Positions 22,646 to 34,347 of a DNA stretch of 64,000 nucleotides are shown here, in pieces. Position 1 is the stretch's first letter. Each line of letters begins with the position of its first letter. The position numbers and the translations under genes are program-made. Below the pieces are notes generated by a model. That model worked only from the letters and a program-made list of their open reading frames with translations. It was not told where the DNA came from and searched no databases. The stretch is from Silene latifolia (taxonomy: Eukaryota; Streptophyta; Magnoliopsida; Caryophyllales; Caryophyllaceae). The DNA lies in contig NC_133529.1 of assembly GCF_048544455.1 (NCBI RefSeq), positions 51,765,401 through 51,829,400 on the forward strand, in the 5' to 3' direction.

Positions 22646-23951
22646 TGTTGGAGTGTCCCCGACAATAATGCGATCACAATTGTCGATCATGATTATCACA
22701 TGTTTAAATCTCATTTTTTAGAATACGTAAGGGATGATTCATTATATAGTCAACTGATCAACATTAATCGGTAACGATTGGCTTGCTAGAGTTTGACGTT
22801 ACTGTCGTGGGACGGGGGTGGTCAGTTGATCCCTTAAGGTCACACCTAAAGGATGATGCCCTAATCTGTAAAGTTGATTAATTGTATGACGATACAAGTT
22901 GATCAATTCCTTAAAATTGAACAATTCCATTAGTGAGAGAGAATATTGATATCTTATTGTAATGGGATTAAATAAGATTTATTTTAGTAATAAAAATGCT
23001 TTATTACTAAAATTGCTTATTGTTTGAGAAACGATAGAGATAAGAATGAATGGTTAATTATAATTACAAGATGTTGTGAATTATAATTAAATGACCCATT
23101 TTATTTATGTGATCAAGTATCACTAGTCAATTTGTTGAATGTAATTTAATTAATTTATAAAATGATATTTATGTGATAAATGTGCATTAAAATTAATTAA
23201 TAACATGTAACATACTACGTGTGACATATTGTGTGACAAATGATAAATTGACAAAATAAAATGGTAGTCCATTTTATGAATATGGACCGATATAAAGAGG
23301 GTTTAGTGGATGGTGGTAGTTTATTTTAATAAGCTAAAATAACACCATCATGACACTACTTACCTAGCCTTACATGCCTAAGGTTTAGATAAGAACAAAA
23401 GTTAAAAGGGAAGGACCATATATTGGTCCTCTACCTCCCATAACCGTGACCCTCCTCCACCTTTTAGAGGATTATTTTTCCTCTACTTATTCTCTTTATG
23501 CTTGTCCATTCAAAAGATATGCAAAGTTTTCTTCTCTCACATATTCATATTTTTCTTCATCAAAACATGAGATTTTTGATTCAAATTGTTCATAAAAGAT
23601 TACTAATATTATTAGTATAATATATGAGTGTTTGTAATCAATTTTAAGGTAAACTACTAAACAAATATCTAGCACATATTATTTAGTAGAGATAAGGGAT
23701 AATCTTGGGTGCAATCAAGAGGAGTGGCTTCTATACTTGAAGTCTTTGGAGGATCATCCTATTACTCATCATAGCTCAAGAACAAGTGAAGGTAGGAGAC
23801 CTTACTTGTGCCCATAAACCGAAATATTCAATGTAAGGAACCGGTTTTCCTCTACACTTATTTATATGTTTTGCATGCATAAGATCCTTAAGTTTTTATG
23901 ACTAAAACTTTAAACTAAAATATGTGATATTTAAAATATGATTTCCTACAA
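22646..23951 (+). repeat. Copia-1 5' LTR
   Basis: 1306 bases, TGTTGGAG to CCTACA, aligning with 33038-34342. The conserved two-helix block is at 22749-22831. Confidence 0.95.
22749..22831 (+). promoter_or_regulatory. Conserved LTR stem-loop, Copia-1 5' LTR
   Basis: The outer arms are TCAACTGATC and GGTCAGTTGA (one U-G wobble). The inner arms are GTAACG/CGTTAC, compensating the GTAATG/CATTAC of the other Copia LTRs. It starts about 103 bases into the LTR. The 3' LTR copy is at 33141-33223, where the inner pair has become a G-U wobble. Confidence 0.7.
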
Positions 23952-23953
23952 GT

Positions 23954-23965
23954 GGTATCAGAGCA
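23954..23965 (+). other. Copia-1 primer-binding site (tRNA-iMet)
   Basis: TGGTATCAGAGC, two bases after the LTR end. It is an exact complement of the initiator tRNA 3' end. Confidence 0.95.
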
Positions 23966-26180
23966 TCACGGATGTTGCATGCAAAATCGGGTTAGTTTTT
24001 CCGAGTTAATTTAATTAACATATAAAACTTGTTACTTAGGATTTATGAAGATAAATCATGAAATAATTTTGCATGTTAAAAGTTTCTGGTCATAAGTGAT
24101 TTTTAAGACATTTTGGTTTATTTATGGATTTTATTGTTCATTTTATGTATTATTGGCATTAAAATGTGATTTTTATGAGAAAAATGTCATTTTTGGACGA
24201 AAAATAGCTATACTTCGAATTTTTTAGTGGGTTTTGGATATGTTTTCACATATATTATCTACTGATGGCCTGTAAATTTTCATGTTAAAATAAGTTGTTT
24301 TGCTCGAAATATGAATTTTTAAAGTTAAAATCGTATTTAAATGGGTAAATAGGTTCATATGAGTTATATTTCGAATCTGGTCATGGAAATTTAGTATGTT
24401 GTCACATGCAATTTTACAAGATGTGTGTAAAATATTCGGCTATAATGAAGTCTTTTTGCATGATTTATGAATTTTTGATGAAAAATCACATAAATAGTGA
24501 CTATAATTAGTAATAATGCTAAAACATACTTCATGACTAAAGGAAAAACGTCACATGTTGCATTTTATCATATATTTCAGATCTAAAAGTGAAAAGTTGT
24601 TGAAAATATTTTTTCTCATATTTTTATGTTCATATTTGTTAAAACCAATAAACCGCAACATTGTTTTTCTCGATAAATTTTCGGAATTTTTAACCTAAGT
24701 TTTGAACATTATGAGTGTCATGGTATTTTTCCAGAATGTTCATGAGTTTAAATTTCAAATTTTGAAATTTTTTATAATTTAATTTGAAGTTTATAGCATA
24801 ATTTTGTATTTTGGGGTCCATTTATGAACAATATTAAGAAATCAAGTTTAATTATTGTCAAAATGTTAGTGGAGACTAAGTTTTGAGTCCTAAAATGATT
24901 AGGGTAATTAACTTGTACATAAATAATAATTTATGTAATTATTGTGATTTTAATAAGTTAAATTACGCAAATCCTTAAAAACCGATAAATATACGATATT
25001 GGCTCTTATAAGGCGATTTAGCATAAAATTTAGCATGTTCATACATATTATAATGCAGCATTTTATTTATGATTGTCATATTTTAATTTTATGTAATTTT
25101 TGAATTATGTAATTTTACTTAGTATGGCCTTAGTTTTTAATTGGTATTAACCGAAATGTATTGGAATATCGATTCGGTTGTAATTATTGTGATCTCGTAT
25201 CACCATTTTGTAATTTAATAGATTTATTTTTATTTTTATTACAAATGTATAATAGGAAGTTATGTAATTCATTTTGTAATTTAATTATTCTGGAGTTCCT
25301 TGAAGACGGTGCCATTCGAGAAGGCGGTCTATCAAAGTAAGTGTTACCTCGAGATGCGTGCCAAGACCGAAGTTCAAGGGACCAAAGGAGTTGGTTTCCG
25401 AATTTGTAATAGTTTATTAGATTTACTATTTTAAGAAGGCCATACTAGGATTTTATTTTTATGCTTTGCATTTTATTTATATGTTGCATGCATCTCTAAA
25501 TCGCCATAACTAAACATGCATTTTAAATCGAGTTTATCGACCGTGTCAATTACAATTATCGTAGTTCACCGCTTTAGTTCACTTAAAACGTGATAGATAA
25601 TAAATTGACATGACCTCTCGCTAAAATAAACAATTGAGACTTAGCCTTACCAAAAAGTAGAAACCATGTAAACCTATTTCGTGAGGGAGTGCGCTCGGCC
25701 ACACCAGGGTACAAACCTTGCTACGTAGGGGAAGTGGGTGATAAATGTCTATCCACCGAATTCATATTGATAAGGGATGAATCGGCTACACCGTGCCCAA
25801 GTTAATGTGGATTTGGATCATGGACACAATTATTCGAAATTTGGGTTGAACTCAACAAAAGTATTCTCGACCATAGCCGGATGTGTTTTGGGCTAAAGAT
25901 AAATATTAATGTAATTTTATCGACCAAGAGTTCTAAAAGTAGAATCGATTAAAGAGTTAATCCACCGAGTTATATTGATAAAGGATGAATCGGCTACACC
26001 GTGCCCAAGTTAATATGAATTTGGATCTTGGAATCATTTATCATAGTTGGGTAGAGGTCACTATGTAAATGTTTTACTTGTTTACAAGTATTATTATAAC
26101 GATAAATGTTAGTTTTCATCATTCCGTTGTCGCATCGTCGCATCGTTCTATTTCTTCACCACAATTTATATACGATATCA
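23966..26180 (+). other. Copia-1 long leader, non-coding
   Basis: Homologous in reverse to the Copia-2 leader (9200-11320). It includes the cggctacaccgtgcccaagtt repeats near 25790 and 25990. Where Copia-2 has gag, this element goes directly into the decayed pol-type region, so gag has been deleted. Confidence 0.65.
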
Positions 26181-27758
26181 TTTCGATTCGAATCTCCATT
26201 AAAACATCGTAAGTAAAGACAAATATGAATTTTCTTCTAAAACCTCGTGTTATCCATCGGAAGGATCTCTTATGAAGAGTATAGATGAAAGTTATTCGTG
26301 ATCAAAAGGGTTCTTGATTTTTGACTAACATATCTACTTACAATGAATTGTTTCTCATGTGCTTAATTGAGTTAAGTACTTTGAAACGTTAAATCATTTT
26401 GGTGACTATATTTGTTAGAAATCGTAATTGACCAAAATACCACAACCACTTCAATGAAAGTTTTAAGACTAAACGAATGAATTGAAGAGTAGTCTTCATG
26501 AAATTCAATTTTTCTTTTCTAAGCAAAGACTCGTTGAAATGAGTGGGAGCATCCTCTTAACCGTTAAGAAAAGGACGAGGTTCTAAGAAGTAAAACTAGA
26601 ATGGAATTGATACAAGGTAATGGTAAAAGTTAAGTTATTGAGAATAACGATACTAAACCTATGAATCCCGACCGATAAAGTTTCCATTGTCTTAATTGTT
26701 GGACGCTAGAAAGGAAACTACCCCAAATTATTGAAGAATCAACAAGTTAGTTGTGGGACATCTAATGGGACCTTCTTCTTTAAATGTTTATTTGATTGAC
26801 ATAAATTTTGCTAATACTACTTCGTCAATATTAGAAACCGGTGGTGGTTTTCATCATTGTATTTGATACATAGGATGATTAGAATATGACGACTAGTCAT
26901 TGTGTACTCAATCTAGTTTGTGGGTTTAAAGTTGTACTTAATTGTGACTATTAAGTGCATAAACTCTAAATAAGAATATAAACTTGTTAAGATACAAAAG
27001 AGGTTTCACTTTTGTGACCCTATACACCATGATTTGATGTATGGCTAGCCCATTATCAAGGTGATTATATTCTAAACCAAACTAGAATGACATATCATGT
27101 AGATGATGTAAGACTCAAATTGGTAACCCAAGATTAAACCTTAAATTCTGCAATGATGAACGCAAAGAGTTATCGAGTACTCTTGGAACCGTTAGATTGT
27201 TAATTTTATGGTATATGCGTATCTTGTATTCAAAGCAAGATGTCTCGTGCTTTTTGGTTGAAAAGGAGATCGAGGTTGTAAATCATTGATCCAGAATAGG
27301 TTGATTATTTTCTTTTACCAACGATTTAAGTTGACACTAATGTGTTCACTTAATAAGGTAAATAGAGAAATCTTTGAAGAAGTTCAAAGAGTTCCAGGAA
27401 TCACGATTTAGTCGTGATGGGATAATCAAAGTGAAGACTTTGAGTTACTTTGAGTATCACAAATTAATCTCTCTTAGCACGCATTATAGGATAATGTGTG
27501 GTTGGATAAAGAAATCAAACGTTATTCGATATGGTTTGGACTTCAATCAAGTTATTTTGAGTTACTTGATCCTTTTGGGAATTTTATCATTTTGTCTAAA
27601 TTATTTTTCCACTAAATCTAAAACGAATCATATGAGATATGAAATGGTAGGGTACCATGTTTGTAAGTTTTCAAAAGAAACAAATGCTCATTTTTCCTTA
27701 CAATAATCACGAGTACAACAGGATTGTGGCTCGTAAAGCTATCTTTCTAGAATACAAG
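26181..27758 (+). other. Copia-1 decayed interior, first part
   Basis: About 90 percent similar by eye to 1-1607 of this window and to the reverse of the Copia-3 interior. A pol trace (VARKAIFLEYKF-like) lies at 27722-27761 just before the CACTA-2 insertion. No usable frame is present. Confidence 0.6.
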
Positions 27759-27899
27759 TTTCACTACTAGAATAAGGAGAAAAGGAATCATCAATAAATA
27801 ACCATGTAAGTATTGAGATGGTTTGTTTTGTATAAAAAACCAGTTTTTAAAGATAGATGATTTCTTAGAAAATATCAAAGAAACCACTCTACTTGAAAA

Positions 27900-27960
27900 A
27901 TGGTTCCATATAGAAAAAAAGAAAAAAAAAAAGAAAAAAGAAAAAAGAAAAAAGAAAAAT
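27900..27960 (+). repeat. A-rich low-complexity tract
   Basis: A run of gaaaaaa units; simple sequence within CACTA-2. Confidence 0.8.
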
Positions 27961-28019
27961 CAAAACAGCTATCAATAATTGACCTAGAGACTTCATTTTC
28001 CAAATCCTCGCTACTTCTC

Positions 28020-28240
28020 CCATACTCCATTTCTCCCAACCCCCTTTTCTCTCACTACTTACTTCTCCGGATCTCCCTCACACCAGGCGCCTCCTCTCCG
28101 GCCAACGACCCGTGATACGCCGCCAACACTAGGCCACCTCCACCACACGCGATACGCTATCGTCGACTTTTGTGAGCAGTCACAATGTCCTCAACTCCGT
28201 GGTACTGCGAGTTCGCAATTGCAAGGTTTGTTTCCCCTCA
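28020..28240 (+). pseudogene. Captured exon-like fragment, unknown gene
   Basis: A GC-richer stretch inside the AT-rich CACTA-2. A C-rich 5'UTR-like segment is followed by ATG at about 28184 and 14 codons (MSSTPWYCEFAIAR) ending in a good splice donor (AAG/GTTTGT). Together with exon-like pieces at 28501-28597 and 28768-28801 it looks like the 5' part of a captured host gene. I do not recognise the gene. Confidence 0.4.
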
Positions 28241-28500
28241 AATTTCAATTTTATTTAGGTTATAGGATCCTTTTATTGAATTATATAATTTCTTTTAGAC
28301 TAATTACTCTTATATTTTTGGTTTATTTCCCTAATTTTAAGTTTCCTGGGTTAATTTTTTTGTTTAGGTAAATTAAAATTATTAATTACTCGAACCCTAA
28401 CTCAGTAATTAATTTCAGTTTCATTTTCATTTTGGATAATTGGACATTAAGTAATTTGTACTAAGACTGTGTCTAATTTGGATTGGTTTGATTTTATGGG

Positions 28501-28801
28501 AGAGGAAGAACAGGTTGTGTGTTACTTGATTGGCACTAACCCATATGCCGCTTCAGGCTCAAGGACGTGTTACTTACTCAGCGGCAAGTGTAGGAAGGTA
28601 ATTCATTTAGCTTTTGCATTTTAGTGAACATCTTAGTTAATGAGGTTCCGAAGGGAGTTTATTAATTGGGAATGTGAATTCATATAGTTTTTGGAATTTA
28701 ACCATGTTTAGATATTTTAGTTTTAGCATCAGTTACTAGTGATGTTCAACTATTATGTTTTATGCAGGATGATTGATCAACCTAGTTACCCCTACAGTTG
28801 A
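28501..28801 (+). pseudogene. Captured exon-like fragments with splice sites
   Basis: One open stretch (gaagaacaggtt to tgtaggaag) ends in a GTAATT donor near 28598. A second short one starts after ttatgcag near 28768 and ends before GTAATT near 28803. The spacing and signals fit small exons with introns, retained from a captured gene of unknown identity. Confidence 0.35.
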
Positions 28802-29118
28802 GGTAATTCTATGATTTTGATACACTCGCACCCCTGTGATGTATTTTTGAACAATCGGAAAATGCTATTCAATGTTGGAGTCTTTGGGTAGTCTAAGTAT
28901 GTAGGTTGGTATTCCCAAAGAACCTTTGTCACTTCAAAACGTCCCTCACATATCTTCTATCTCCTTGACATTGGTCCAACGTAAATATTTGAATCAATGT
29001 AGGTAGTATTTTATTTTCATTTTATCGCTCTTAAGGAGTATTGTACAAATAGCAGCGGGAGAAGTTGCTTCTACTTATTTTCTCATCCATAATAACCCAA
29101 CATGTGATGTAATGAGCG

Positions 29119-29292
29119 AAGATGAAAAGAGATTAATTGAGGATGCAATTGAGTAGACAATGGGATGGTTAGATTGGAATTATCTATGTGGAAATGTGTC
29201 TTTGTTTGAGCAAAAGAAGGCTGACCTTCAGAGTGTTTGTGATCATGTTTTGGGTAAGAAAAATTTGAAGCATAAGTTCCGAGTTAAATGAT
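29119..29292 (+). pseudogene. HSP70-like C-terminal fragment
   Basis: About 57 codons from ATG at about 29119 resemble the C-terminal lid of cytosolic HSP70 chaperones (EDAIE-x-TMGWLDWN, then FEQKKADLQSVCDHVL, compared with the family pattern EDAI-WLD-N and FE-K--EL--VCNPI). One codon in the middle is TAG where a glutamine is usual. It ends in TGA at about 29290. No ATPase or substrate domain is present. It is best read as a fragment captured by CACTA-2. Confidence 0.5.
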
Positions 29293-30479
29293 GTTGATTG
29301 AGACAGTTCTTTTTTTTCGTCCTAATTTTGTTTTGTGTTCTAGAGTAACAAGTCATTTGGAACTTGAAAGGCATTCTGTTCTCCTGTTTGTTCTTGCATT
29401 TCTATTTGTTTGTGAACAAACTCTTGGGAGAGACCATCTTACTTTTTTAAAGTAACAATTTCCAAAAAATCCTAAATTTTCCTGGTGATATCCAATTACG
29501 CTGCGTTATTTATGGTGGTACCGATCACCTTTTTTATCACATCGCTTGTAACTGTTATGATCAAGTTTCGTTTGCTATATTTTTTAACACAGTTTTTCGC
29601 ACGCTTGTAACTGTTTTGATGTAGCCTCAAATGCATTTTCTCTTCACGCATAGCATATGAATGGTTACGTGTCTCGTGAGCTATGTGATTTATTTTACTT
29701 CCAATTTTTTACAAGTTTTACATTTGATGTCGAGTTGCACTCCTTTTCATCTTATTACTACTTTATTACACGCCTTTTTTGGGTTGTTACATCTTCGATT
29801 ACTACTGCTGCCTTTTTTTTTGTTTTTTCTTGATTTATTGTGTCGTTTTTGAGGTTGCTCGGGTTTCTTGGTGATTTGCCAGTCGAGAATCACATTGAGC
29901 GCATGAAATATGTCAACACTTTTGAATCTACGATGCCATGTTTTTACATGTAACAATTTCCAGGTACTATAGTGCGCTTTGGAGGGACACTGATATATTG
30001 TACCAGATGACTTATTGGCTTATTGGCTGCTGACTTGGTGTTACTTTGTTAAACATGATTAGTCTAGTAAGTTGAAATTCATCTATTAGTATTGTTTTTC
30101 AGTTATGATTTTTTTTTGTCGGTTAGGAAAATGTGGATTTCATTTGTTCTGAGACGCAAGGAAGTAGAGGAGGAAGAAGATGGACCAAAGCTGATCAATG
30201 GGAGTTAGATTTTTATTTTTTACGTACTTTTTTAGGAAAATATTGTCATCTTTTTTGTATTTGTCCACCAAATATTACTTGCTTCAAGTGATTGTAAAAA
30301 AGAATACACTTTATTTTATATATATGAAATCTTTTTATGGTATGTGTGTTTTGTTGCGTGGAACATGAGTATGCACACAATCGACTTATTGTGGCAATCA
30401 TATGTAATACTCGTATAACAACAACGCAATAGGTCAGGCGAAAAAATAATAATAAAAAAATCAAAGAGATCATTCTTCT

Positions 30480-30739
30480 CTAATCCTTGGTTTGGGTAAA
30501 GAAACCATTTTTCTCTATTCCATGGTTTTTAATCTTGAGTTAAGAAACCATTTTTTTGACTTTAGTGGTCTCTTTTTTAATGGACAAAGAAACCATTTAT
30601 CTAGGATGAATGCTTTCTAACTTTTATTCAAAGAAACCATTTTTATTTACATGGTCTCTTACCCTAAGAGACCTTTGAGCTTGAGACCATCTCTATGTTG
30701 GTTTCTTAGGTCAATTTGCAATGGTTTCTTTGGCCTTTT
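30480..30739. repeat. CACTA-2 right subterminal repeat array
   Basis: At least eight copies of aagaaaccat or its complement atggtttctt in about 260 bases. Similar copies occur at 27800-27900 on the left side. Confidence 0.8.
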
Positions 30740-30750
30740 TTCTAGTAGTG

Positions 30751-33012
30751 TTTATCTCTAGAAGACAAAGTGGGAGAAAATTTTCAAGAGCCACAAAGAA
30801 TGTTATGTCGACTGGTCTTTCTTGGCTACATGAGACGTTTTGTCTAAGACGTTGTTTCTTCAAAACCTAGGAGGTTAAAGTCATCACTTGTTGAAGATGA
30901 TGAATTAGTGTTACTTTTAGAAAGTAAAGAGCTTGCAACTTACAAAGAAATTGTTTGATTCAAGTTAATTACTTCTGGAAAGTAATGAACATATGACTTA
31001 CATGAGAGTGTTTAAGTCACAACTCAATACTAGGCTTAGAGCCATGAAAATCCGAAATAAATTCCAAGTGAATTGTTAGATATCAAAGCTTGATTGGTAG
31101 CAAAGGGTTTTGCACTAGTTGAAATGCTTAAATCTATTTGGATCTTCTTAGGGATTGTGTTTCATTATGAGATATATAGCGAATGAATCTAAAACCCACT
31201 TCTTCAATTAGAAGGAATGTATTCAATACATGTCTTGAGTTTTGTAGATTCTTGACATCCTAAGATAATGTGAAACTTAAGAGAGGGTTTTAAGTAGGAC
31301 ATCAATGAGTTGGAATCAATGTTTTGATCATGTTATAAAACTTTTCTCGCTAGGTCGAGAAGTTGTGTTTAAACATAAATTTTAGTGGGAGTTACGGTAA
31401 TTTTAATTAGTCTAATATGTGGATGACATATTGATCATTGGGAATGATTTAAGACTTGGAGATATATAATACATCTTTAATATCCAGATTTATGGAGATA
31501 AATCCACATGATATTAGCGTCAAATAAGAAGTCTTATGTTGATAAGATTCATGACTAGTTCAATCAAGTTGAACATATTTGATTGATTCCATTTGCTTCC
31601 GCTGCCGGATCAATTAAATGAGTAATGATGTATAACACCTCAAATACTTTGAGTATGATGAATTGTTTCAAATCGAATTTAAGTAATAGTTACCTAGTAG
31701 CCATATAGATTATCCTTCAGTGCTTGAGGAAGCATTAAGGATGTAAAGTTAAGTGTTTTGATGCAATTCACAAATTTGTGTAAGGGCTTACACTAATGAC
31801 TGTTGAGATTGTATAAGGTTTCGGACAAAAACCGTATTCGAAACACCTAAAGATGGTTAAGGAACCATTGTGGCTATGTTATTTAAGAAGTGGATTTGCT
31901 AGAATTGTTCTAGGCAATAAATAACAATGAGTGATGCTTACAACGAAAATTGAGTACACTTGCAATCATGAGATGTGCAAGAGGATGGATCCCGCACACT
32001 GTGAAAACAGTGGGAGCTATTCTAAGGCTAGATAGCTTATGTCTAGATTGGATCTAGACACGTACTCAGAAAGTTTTGTAATGAAAATATATACATTACA
32101 AAGGAAAACAAGTATGTAGTAAGGTTGAGTAAGGTACAAGAAGTTGATAAAACCTACTAACCAAAGCCTTCTCATAGGCTTAACATGATGAGTCATGTCA
32201 TATGTCATTCCAATTGCATTGAGATGAACAACTACATATAAGATGAAAATTGATTATAAAAATATGAAGTAGTAATCAGGTATTGACTATTCATATTAGA
32301 TAATCACATTTGTCGTTCGAGTTTTTAAATCTAAAAACTCCTTTTATACTTTGTTACATCCAAACGGGTTGTAGAGACAATATTGAAACCCGTTAAAGTG
32401 AACTCGGATTAACATGGTATTTCCCATAGTCACTTGTATGAGGTGACGTCTCGAAGTGACTTGAGTGTGATGCGATTGATGACAAGTTCAAGTGCCATAG
32501 AGTCATGTGAGATGACTAGTCGATCACATAGGCAGACTGTTGGGAACACTGTGTCGGACAGTGACCGCTTATAGAGTTCTGGCAAATTTATAAAGCCTGG
32601 TCGTGGCGAGAGCTACTATAGTATTCTAATGAGTCGATTATTTTGACTAAAGACTGTTCGCCCAAGGTGGCACGGTTTCAGATTAACTTTGATTTATGTT
32701 ACTACGACCTTCGTAAATGGGGTCAAATGGGCATATTTTGGGTTATGATGGTTGTGGCTAGTCGAAGGGAATAGTGCGATAGAAATTGTCCACCCCCTTG
32801 TCGAGTTAAAACAATATCTCGGGGCCACTCGAGGAGTAATGAACTGAAATGCGTGGCCACGCTCGGAAGGTATCTATGGTAGATAATTCCGGTCAAATCG
32901 ATTATTCTCCGGATCGAGGAAACCACTCTCGATATGATCACTTGCAGGCACGACTGAAAGACACCTTGCATTGAGTGGGAGATAGTAATAGGACAAGAGA
33001 ATTGGTGACGCA
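30751..33012 (+). other. Copia-1 decayed interior, second part
   Basis: Continues the Copia interior after CACTA-2. It matches 1613-2197 and, in reverse, Copia-3 60507-62760. No open frame of note. Confidence 0.6.
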
Positions 33013-33037
33013 CACTTGTCGAGGACAAGTGGGAGAT
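33013..33037 (+). other. Copia-1 polypurine tract with abutting hairpin
   Basis: CACTTGTC-GAG-GACAAGTG followed by GGAGAT, then the 3' LTR at 33038. Identical to the arrangement in Copia-2 and Copia-3. Confidence 0.8.
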
Positions 33038-34342
33038 TGTTGGAGTGTCCCCGACAATAATGCGATCACAATTGTCGATCATGATGATCACATGTTTAAA
33101 TCTCATTTTTAAGAATACGTAAGGGATGATTCATTATATAGTCAACTGATCAACATTAATCGGTAACGATTGGCTTGCTAGAGTTTGATGTTACTGTCGT
33201 GGGATGGTGGTGGTCAGTTGATCCCTTAAGGTCACACCTAAAGGATGATGCCCTAATCTGTAAAGTTGATTAATTGTATGACGATACAAGTTGATCAATT
33301 CCTTAAAATTGAACAATTCCATTACCGTGAGAGAATATTGATATCTTATTGTAATGGGATTAAATAAGATTTATTTTAGTAATAAAAATGCTTTATTACT
33401 AAAATTGCTTATTGTTTGAGAAACGATAGAGATAGGAATGAATGGTTAATTATAATTACAAGATGTTGTGAATTATTATTAAATGACCCATTTTATTTAT
33501 GTGATCAAGTATCACTAGTCAATTTGTTGAATGTAATTTAATTAATTTATAAAATGATATTTATGTGATAAATGTGTATTAAAATTAATTAATAACATGT
33601 AACATACTACATGTGACATATTGTGTGACAAATGACAAATTGACAAAATAAAATGGTAGTCCATTTTATGAATATGGACCGAAATAAAGAGGGTTTAGTG
33701 GATGGTGGTAGTTTATTTTAAAAAGCTAAAATAACACCATCATGACACTACTTACCTAGCCTTACATGCCTAAGGTTTAGATAAGAACAAAAGTTAAAAG
33801 GGAAGGACCATATATTGGTCCTCTACCTCCCATAACCGTGACCCTCCTCCACCTTTTAGAGGATTATTATTCCTCTACTTATTCTCTTTATGCTTGTCCA
33901 TAGAAAAGACATGCAAAGTTTTCTTCTCTCACATATTTATCTTTTTCTTCATCAAAACATGAGATTTTTGATTCAAATTGTTCATAAAAGATTACTAATA
34001 TTATTAGTGTAATATATGAGTGTTTGTAATCAATTTTAAGGTAAACTACTAAATAAATATCTAGCACATATTATTTAGTAGAGATAAGAGATAATCTTGG
34101 GTGCAATCAAGAGGAGTGGCTTCTATACTTGAAGTCTTTGGAGGATCATCCTATTACTCATCATAGCTCAAGAACAAGTGAAGGTAGGAGACCTTACTTG
34201 TGCCCATAAACCGAAATATTCAATGTAAGGAACCGGTTTTCCTCTACACTTATTTATATGTTTTGCATGCATAAGATCCTTAAGTTTTTATGACTAAAAC
34301 TTTAAACTAAAATATGTGATATTTAAAATATGATTTCCTACA
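33038..34342 (+). repeat. Copia-1 3' LTR
   Basis: 1305 bases, TGTTGGAG to CCTACA, followed by the duplication cggtg (34343-34347). Confidence 0.95.
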
Positions 34343-34347
34343 CGGTG

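Larger units (their letters stand above)
27762..30750 (+). mobile_element. CACTA-2, small CACTA transposon with captured gene fragments
   Basis: The element begins CACTACTAGAA and ends TTCTAGTAGTG, with duplication ttt on both sides (27759-27761 and 30751-30753). The empty site is seen in Copia-A at about 1606-1615 (acaagtttat). Both ends carry many copies of AAGAAACCAT in either orientation as subterminal repeats, a different family from CACTA-1. The 3 kb interior has no transposase but contains exon-like pieces with splice signals and an HSP70-like fragment, so it is a non-autonomous gene-capturing element. Confidence 0.88.
22646..34342 (+). mobile_element. Copia-1, complete LTR retrotransposon
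   Basis: An 11697-base plus-strand element: 5' LTR 22646-23951, primer site 23954-23965, non-coding interior, purine tract 33028-33037, 3' LTR 33038-34342, duplication cggtg. Without CACTA-2 it is about 8.7 kb. By eye the LTRs differ at about 25 positions (near 2 percent). It has no gag or pol frame at all, only a decayed pol trace, so it must have moved with proteins supplied by another element. Confidence 0.95.
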
